DNA from: Chamaelirium japonicum
Lineage: Eukaryota > Streptophyta > Magnoliopsida > Liliales > Melanthiaceae
Length of the DNA: 64,000 bases
Direction: 5' to 3'
Assembly (NCBI GenBank): GCA_947650365.1
Contig: OX393552.1
Span: 18,440,351 to 18,504,350, forward strand
Part shown: positions 60,639 through 64,000 of the stretch, one piece after another
Numbering within the stretch: the first letter of the stretch is position 1
Layout of the letters: the number at the start of each line of letters is the position of its first letter
Position numbers and translations under genes: made by a program
The notes under the pieces: generated by a model
What the model saw: only the letters and a program-made list of their open reading frames with translations
Told to the model about the DNA's origin: nothing
The model's database searches: none

Positions 60639-61330
60639 TGTATCTTTCGTAGGTTTTAGTTGTTATGCTATATAATTGTCGTCTTTAAAATAAAAATAAA
60701 AATAATTCCTCTAGGTGAAGAGAGGAATGCAATGCCCGCCACATTCCCACCGATTGGCTTGTTGTTTACAAGATTGGATTTACTTTTTCATTCCTTAATT
60801 AAGCTTTTCAGGCTAGCAAACGGGTACAGTAGGGAGTGAGTTCGAATTTTCCATAGTTCTAGCAGCCTACAATTGAAAACGGTAGCCGGCCGATGAGTGC
60901 CATATGGCACTAATGGCTTCTCGTCATGGCTAAGTGCGATTCATGGTTGTAACCGTAATAGATTTGAATTCGTAGGGCTCGCATGAGTGAATCTTATTAC
61001 TTTTTCCTTCCTTAGTTAAACTTTTTGTCTGCCAAAGATTTGTAGGGGAGGAGTTCGATTCCTATCCAATAATTGTAGCTCCACTAGTTATAAGATGTTT
61101 GATGCATTCAACCCCAAAAAGTGAACTGCATTTGGCCCCATTTGTAAAGATGGTGAGTAGAACTATGTGATCGAATGGTTCCCACCACAACTAGTAGAGC
61201 TACAATTAGTGGAGAGAAGTCGAACTCAGAGAAAGAAGCCGTAGCACTTAACCTAAACCTATGACAAACGAGGGGTGGAGGCACAGAGAGAAGCTTGAAG
61301 GGTGGAGGCATGGAGCGAAGCTCGAAGACA
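60639..61330. other. Non-genic stretch, nothing recognised
   Basis: About 700 bp. Two loosely similar phrases (attcc.taattaagctttt and cttcc.tagttaaactttt, about 60790 and 61005) suggest a diverged local repeat. No coding signal. Confidence 0.5.
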
Positions 61331-61339
61331 ACACAAACT

Positions 61340-61500
61340 CTAACCCTAGAAAGGTGGGAGAAAATCCTAATCATAATCCTAACCCTAACCCTAATCCGGG
61401 GAAAAAAAAGGAGGGCATGGAGAGAAGGAGGGTCCATCCTAATCATAATCCTAACCCTAACCCTGAGAAAGAAAAGGAGGGCATGGAGAGAAGGAGGGTC
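61340..61500 (+). repeat. Interstitial telomere-like repeat in a 65-bp tandem duplication
   Basis: Short runs of the plant telomere word CCCTAA (cctaaccctaaccctaatcc) occur twice, each after atcctaatcataat. Each is followed by a purine block (aaggagggcatggagagaag, then gagggtcc). The duplication period is about 65 bp. An open frame across it is an artefact. Confidence 0.88.
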
Positions 61501-61582
61501 CGCGCATTAGATTGACTTGTTGCAATCTTTTCAAATATTATATGAGAAGATTACTGGTCAAAGACAATAGAGGACCACTCTT

Positions 61583-61584
61583 TT

Positions 61585-61615
<31 letters not shown>

Positions 61616-61619
61616 GGGA
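61583..61619 (+). repeat. T-tract followed by a G tract of about 24-28
   Basis: About 14 T, then an unbroken G run to 61618 or so. Could form quadruplex DNA; could also partly be an assembly or sequencing artefact in length. Confidence 0.9.
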
Positions 61620-61704
61620 GGGATGGGATTTGATTGAGAAAAAAAAGAGTGAGCCCCTAGTGGTAAAGGATTGGATACTACTCGCAAAAGTGTAATACAT
61701 GTGC

Positions 61705-61706
<2 letters not shown>

Positions 61707-61757
<51 letters not shown>
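61707..61757. repeat. (GA)n microsatellite
   Basis: About 25 pure GA units. Confidence 0.95.
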
Positions 61758-61758
<1 letters not shown>

Positions 61759-62002
61759 TGCTTTATACATTCATCATCATAAATAGACTCACATCATTTT
61801 GCTAGGAGATTCTTATAATTTAGGGTTTTGTTGGGGGCCTCTAGGTCAAGGTAGTCGAGGCCTGGGGGTTGGAGAGCCGGTTTGAGCTCAAGTCGAACTT
61901 CCAATCCAGTCCAATCCAACCCAACTTTTAACCAGAGCCAGATTGATACAGGCTGAGGCCTAAGACGACTACTCTAAATAAATGCAAATGTTGTTAATTA
62001 AT

Positions 62003-62265
62003 GGGTTATTTTGACTTTGCCCCCCAAAGTTTGCCTTGAATTAGACTTTACCCTTATATTTTCATTAATTAGACTTTACCCCCCAAAACTAACTATTCCG
62101 TCAGCCCACCCTCTAAGAGAAAAGGTGAGATAACGGAAAGAAAGAAAGTTTTGGGGGGGTGAGCTGACGGAACAGTTTGTTTTGGGGGGTAAAGTCTAAT
62201 TAATGAAAATATGGAAGGTAAAGTCTAATCCAAGGCAAAATTTGGGGGGTAAAGTCAAAAAACCC
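62003..62265. mobile_element. Palindromic Mutator-like MITE, copy 2
   Basis: Arms starting gggttattttgactttgcc and ending in its complement. The flanks are a perfect 9-bp duplication TTAATTAAT (61994-62002 and 62266-62274), the size made by Mutator-type transposases. The duplicated word is itself almost palindromic. Same family as 20121-20382. Non-coding. Confidence 0.9.
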
Positions 62266-62274
62266 TTAATTAAT

Positions 62275-62620
62275 TGACTATATCTTAAAAAGTTTTTATT
62301 TTTATTAGGACCTTAGGTTTTGCTTTATATGGGATTTTAGATTATTTGCATGGGTTTGGACTTTGGGGTTTTCTTTTTGTATGGGGCTTAGGCTACCTAA
62401 ATGGTTTTGGATCTTGTAGCTGGTCTTTGGTTCACATGGGCGTCTTAGATGACCATCTTAGTGGCCTTATGATTGATCCGGCCCGACCCGACCCGACTCG
62501 ACTCGATAGGTTGAGCTCGGTTAGCCCAACCTCAAAGTATGGTTAGTCAAAACACACATATTAAACCCGGCCCATAGTCCAATGTCAGACTCTCAAAAGC
62601 AGTCATTAAGACTACTCCGG
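62275..62620. other. Non-genic stretch with CCCGACC words
   Basis: About 350 bp. The part 62476-62530 (ggcccgacccgacccgactc...) resembles the interior of the TGGCAAT hAT family but has no ends. Confidence 0.45.
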
Positions 62621-62623
62621 TTA

Positions 62624-63417
62624 GAGCATCTCCAACGGCCTCACTTGAGGCCGTTGACCCATCAAAAGTGACGATGCTGTTGCTGTTGAATCCCTCCAAC
62701 GGTCTCTCTTAACCATCGCTATATTTGTTTTCTACTCAAGAGTAGGGGTGGCAATGGGTCGGGTCGGGTCGGGTCGGATTTAGATCGGGTTGAGACATAT
62801 GTATAAGGGCAAAACATCCAAACCGAACCCGACCCGTTTAATAAACGGGTCAAAAACTTAAACCCAAATCCGACCTGCCTAATAAACGGGTTGACCCGAC
62901 CCGACCCGTTTAACCCGTTTACTAAACGGGTCGGGTCGGGTCGGGTTGGCTCAGGTTGGGTCAACAGAACCCATGTAAACCTGTCGAGTTGGGTAAAGAC
63001 CAGTCGGATTGGGCCGGGTTTGATCAGGTTGGGTCGGGTTGGTTTGGGTTGGCTCGGGTCGGGTTGACACGACCCATTTGTTAAACGGGTCAAGTCGGGT
63101 CAATCAGGTGATAAGTACAAACCCGAACCCGACCCATTAAATAAACGGGTCAATCGGGTTGACCCGTTTATGACCCGAACCCGTTTAGGCCAAACCCAAA
63201 CCCGCTAACATCGGGTCGGGTTGGCGGGTCGGGTCAAGAATTGCCACCCCTACTCAAGAGGCTCGTCCCATTTGTTGGCTCGTTTGAGGATCATTGGATT
63301 TTGTGTATTTGATAATGGATAGAGAATCCATTGGAGTATGAGTAAAATCCACTCATCAAATCTGTTGACGTGGCAAGAACGACTCGCCATAGTTAAGGGA
63401 GGTTGTTGGAGATGCTC
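62624..63417. mobile_element. Tourist-like MITE containing a hAT insertion
   Basis: Ends GAGCATCTCCAAC and GTTGGAGATGCTC are perfect inverted repeats, flanked by TTA on both sides (62621-62623 and 63418-63420), the PIF/Harbinger pattern. Without the nested hAT element and one copy of its 8-bp duplication it is about 276 bp. A second, partly matching copy lies at about 63680-63890. Confidence 0.85.
62743..63252. mobile_element. hAT-like element (TAGGGSTGGCAAT family) nested in a MITE
   Basis: It runs from TAGGGGTGGCAAT to ATTGCCACCCCTA (510 bp), with a perfect 8-bp duplication CTCAAGAG (62735-62742 and 63253-63260). The paralogous sequence at about 63740 carries a single CTCAAGAG and no element, so the insertion event is directly visible. 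Confidence 0.93.
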
Positions 63418-63420
63418 TTA

Positions 63421-63583
63421 GGAATTTGAATTCATACATTCCATTTCCATCACTCTTGTCGAGAGAGGTTGTGGTTGACTATTGAGGAATGATCGAGAAG
63501 TTGTGTGAATGGAGAGAGATTGCATAGGGAAGACCCCTTCCTTCACCCTCACGTCTCTCTCTCTCTCTTTCTCTACACGGTTA

Positions 63584-63620
<37 letters not shown>

Positions 63621-63679
63621 CCTAAACTGGGGCACGGGAGTCGCGAGGTACCTTCGTAGTCTTCCATGCAAACCAGTGA
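63421..63679. other. Spacer of a tandem duplication, with (CT)n tract
   Basis: Contains CT-rich runs at about 63556-63620. Its first part (63421-63528) is repeated at about 63894-64000. Confidence 0.7.
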
Positions 63680-64000
63680 GTGATGCTGTTGCTTTTGAAG
63701 CCATCCAACGGTCTCTCTTAACCATCGCCATATTTGTTTTCTACTCAAGAGGCTCGCTCCATTTGCTGAATCGCTTGAGGATCATCAATAGTTGGTAGTG
63801 GGTAGGGAGTCCATTGAAATTTAAGTAAAATTCACTCACCAAATGTACTGATATGGTAAGACCGAATAACTCATCATTTGGAGATGCTTTTAGCAATTGG
63901 AAGTCATAGAATGCATTTCCATCTCTCCTGTCAAGAGAGGTTGGGGTTGACCATTGAGAAATGATCGAGAAGTTGTGTGAATGGAGAGAGATTGCATAGG
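63680..64000 (+). repeat. Second copy of a local duplication, with empty hAT site
   Basis: Matches 62673-63528 apart from the missing hAT element. It covers most of the Tourist-like MITE (right end ttggagatgctttta near 63878) and its right flank, which is identical at the very end (agttgtgtgaatggagagag). It runs off the window. Confidence 0.88.

Overview
The window is nuclear DNA from a flowering plant. Two ordinary plant genes with split reading frames and several kinds of plant transposon show this. The G/C-rich coding exons, the very long introns and the transposon mix fit a monocot outside the grasses best. That is an inference; a magnoliid or another angiosperm is not excluded.

Genes. 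(1) An RZ-1-type glycine-rich RNA-binding protein on the + strand has exons at 21853-21963 and 29599-30405. Its 7.6 kb intron splits the RRM between RNP2 and RNP1. (2) A protein phosphatase 2A B'/B56 regulatory subunit of the alpha/beta type, also on +, has exons at 47123-48310 and 57408-57737 with a 9.1 kb intron. Both splice junctions rejoin the conserved protein in phase. Almost everything else is transposon-derived.

Layout. 1-6.2 kb holds an LTR-like fragment, a (TA)n-flanked palindromic element, a truncated minus-strand non-autonomous LTR element and two Cassandra-like TRIMs (5S-bearing LTRs) fused in opposite orientation. 6.2-19.6 kb is a Ty3/gypsy Tat-lineage retrotransposon (6236-19059, target duplication GTCAA) inside an older hAT-like element (target duplication AAACTTAT). 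Its gag-pol is broken, but an antisense gene with two introns (13571-16426) is open throughout. A 118-bp tandem array lies before its 3' LTR. 20.1-21.4 kb is a stack of MITEs. 21.6-30.7 kb is the RZ-1 gene, with a hAT element in its intron. 31-41 kb holds degenerate direct repeats, foldbacks and a probable 4 kb solo LTR. 41.9-44.7 kb is the most unusual segment: six palindromic elements in a row, each bounded by (TA)n tracts. 45.3-46.6 kb is a second MITE stack paralogous to the one at 20.4 kb. 46.8-57.8 kb is the B' gene, with copia and other debris in its intron. 58-64 kb is a dense pile of LINE fragments, MITEs, hAT elements, an interstitial telomere-like repeat and a partial tandem duplication that preserves an empty insertion site.

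Main point of interest: the (TA)n-bounded palindromes (one at 1.2 kb, six at 42-44.7 kb). They share a hairpin-within-palindrome architecture and a diverged common core, but carry different exchangeable end hairpins. They recall the published rice Micron elements, which also sit in (TA)n. The modular build and the deep divergence between families look under-described.

All alignments were made by eye. Percentages and boundaries are approximate unless a perfect target duplication is quoted.
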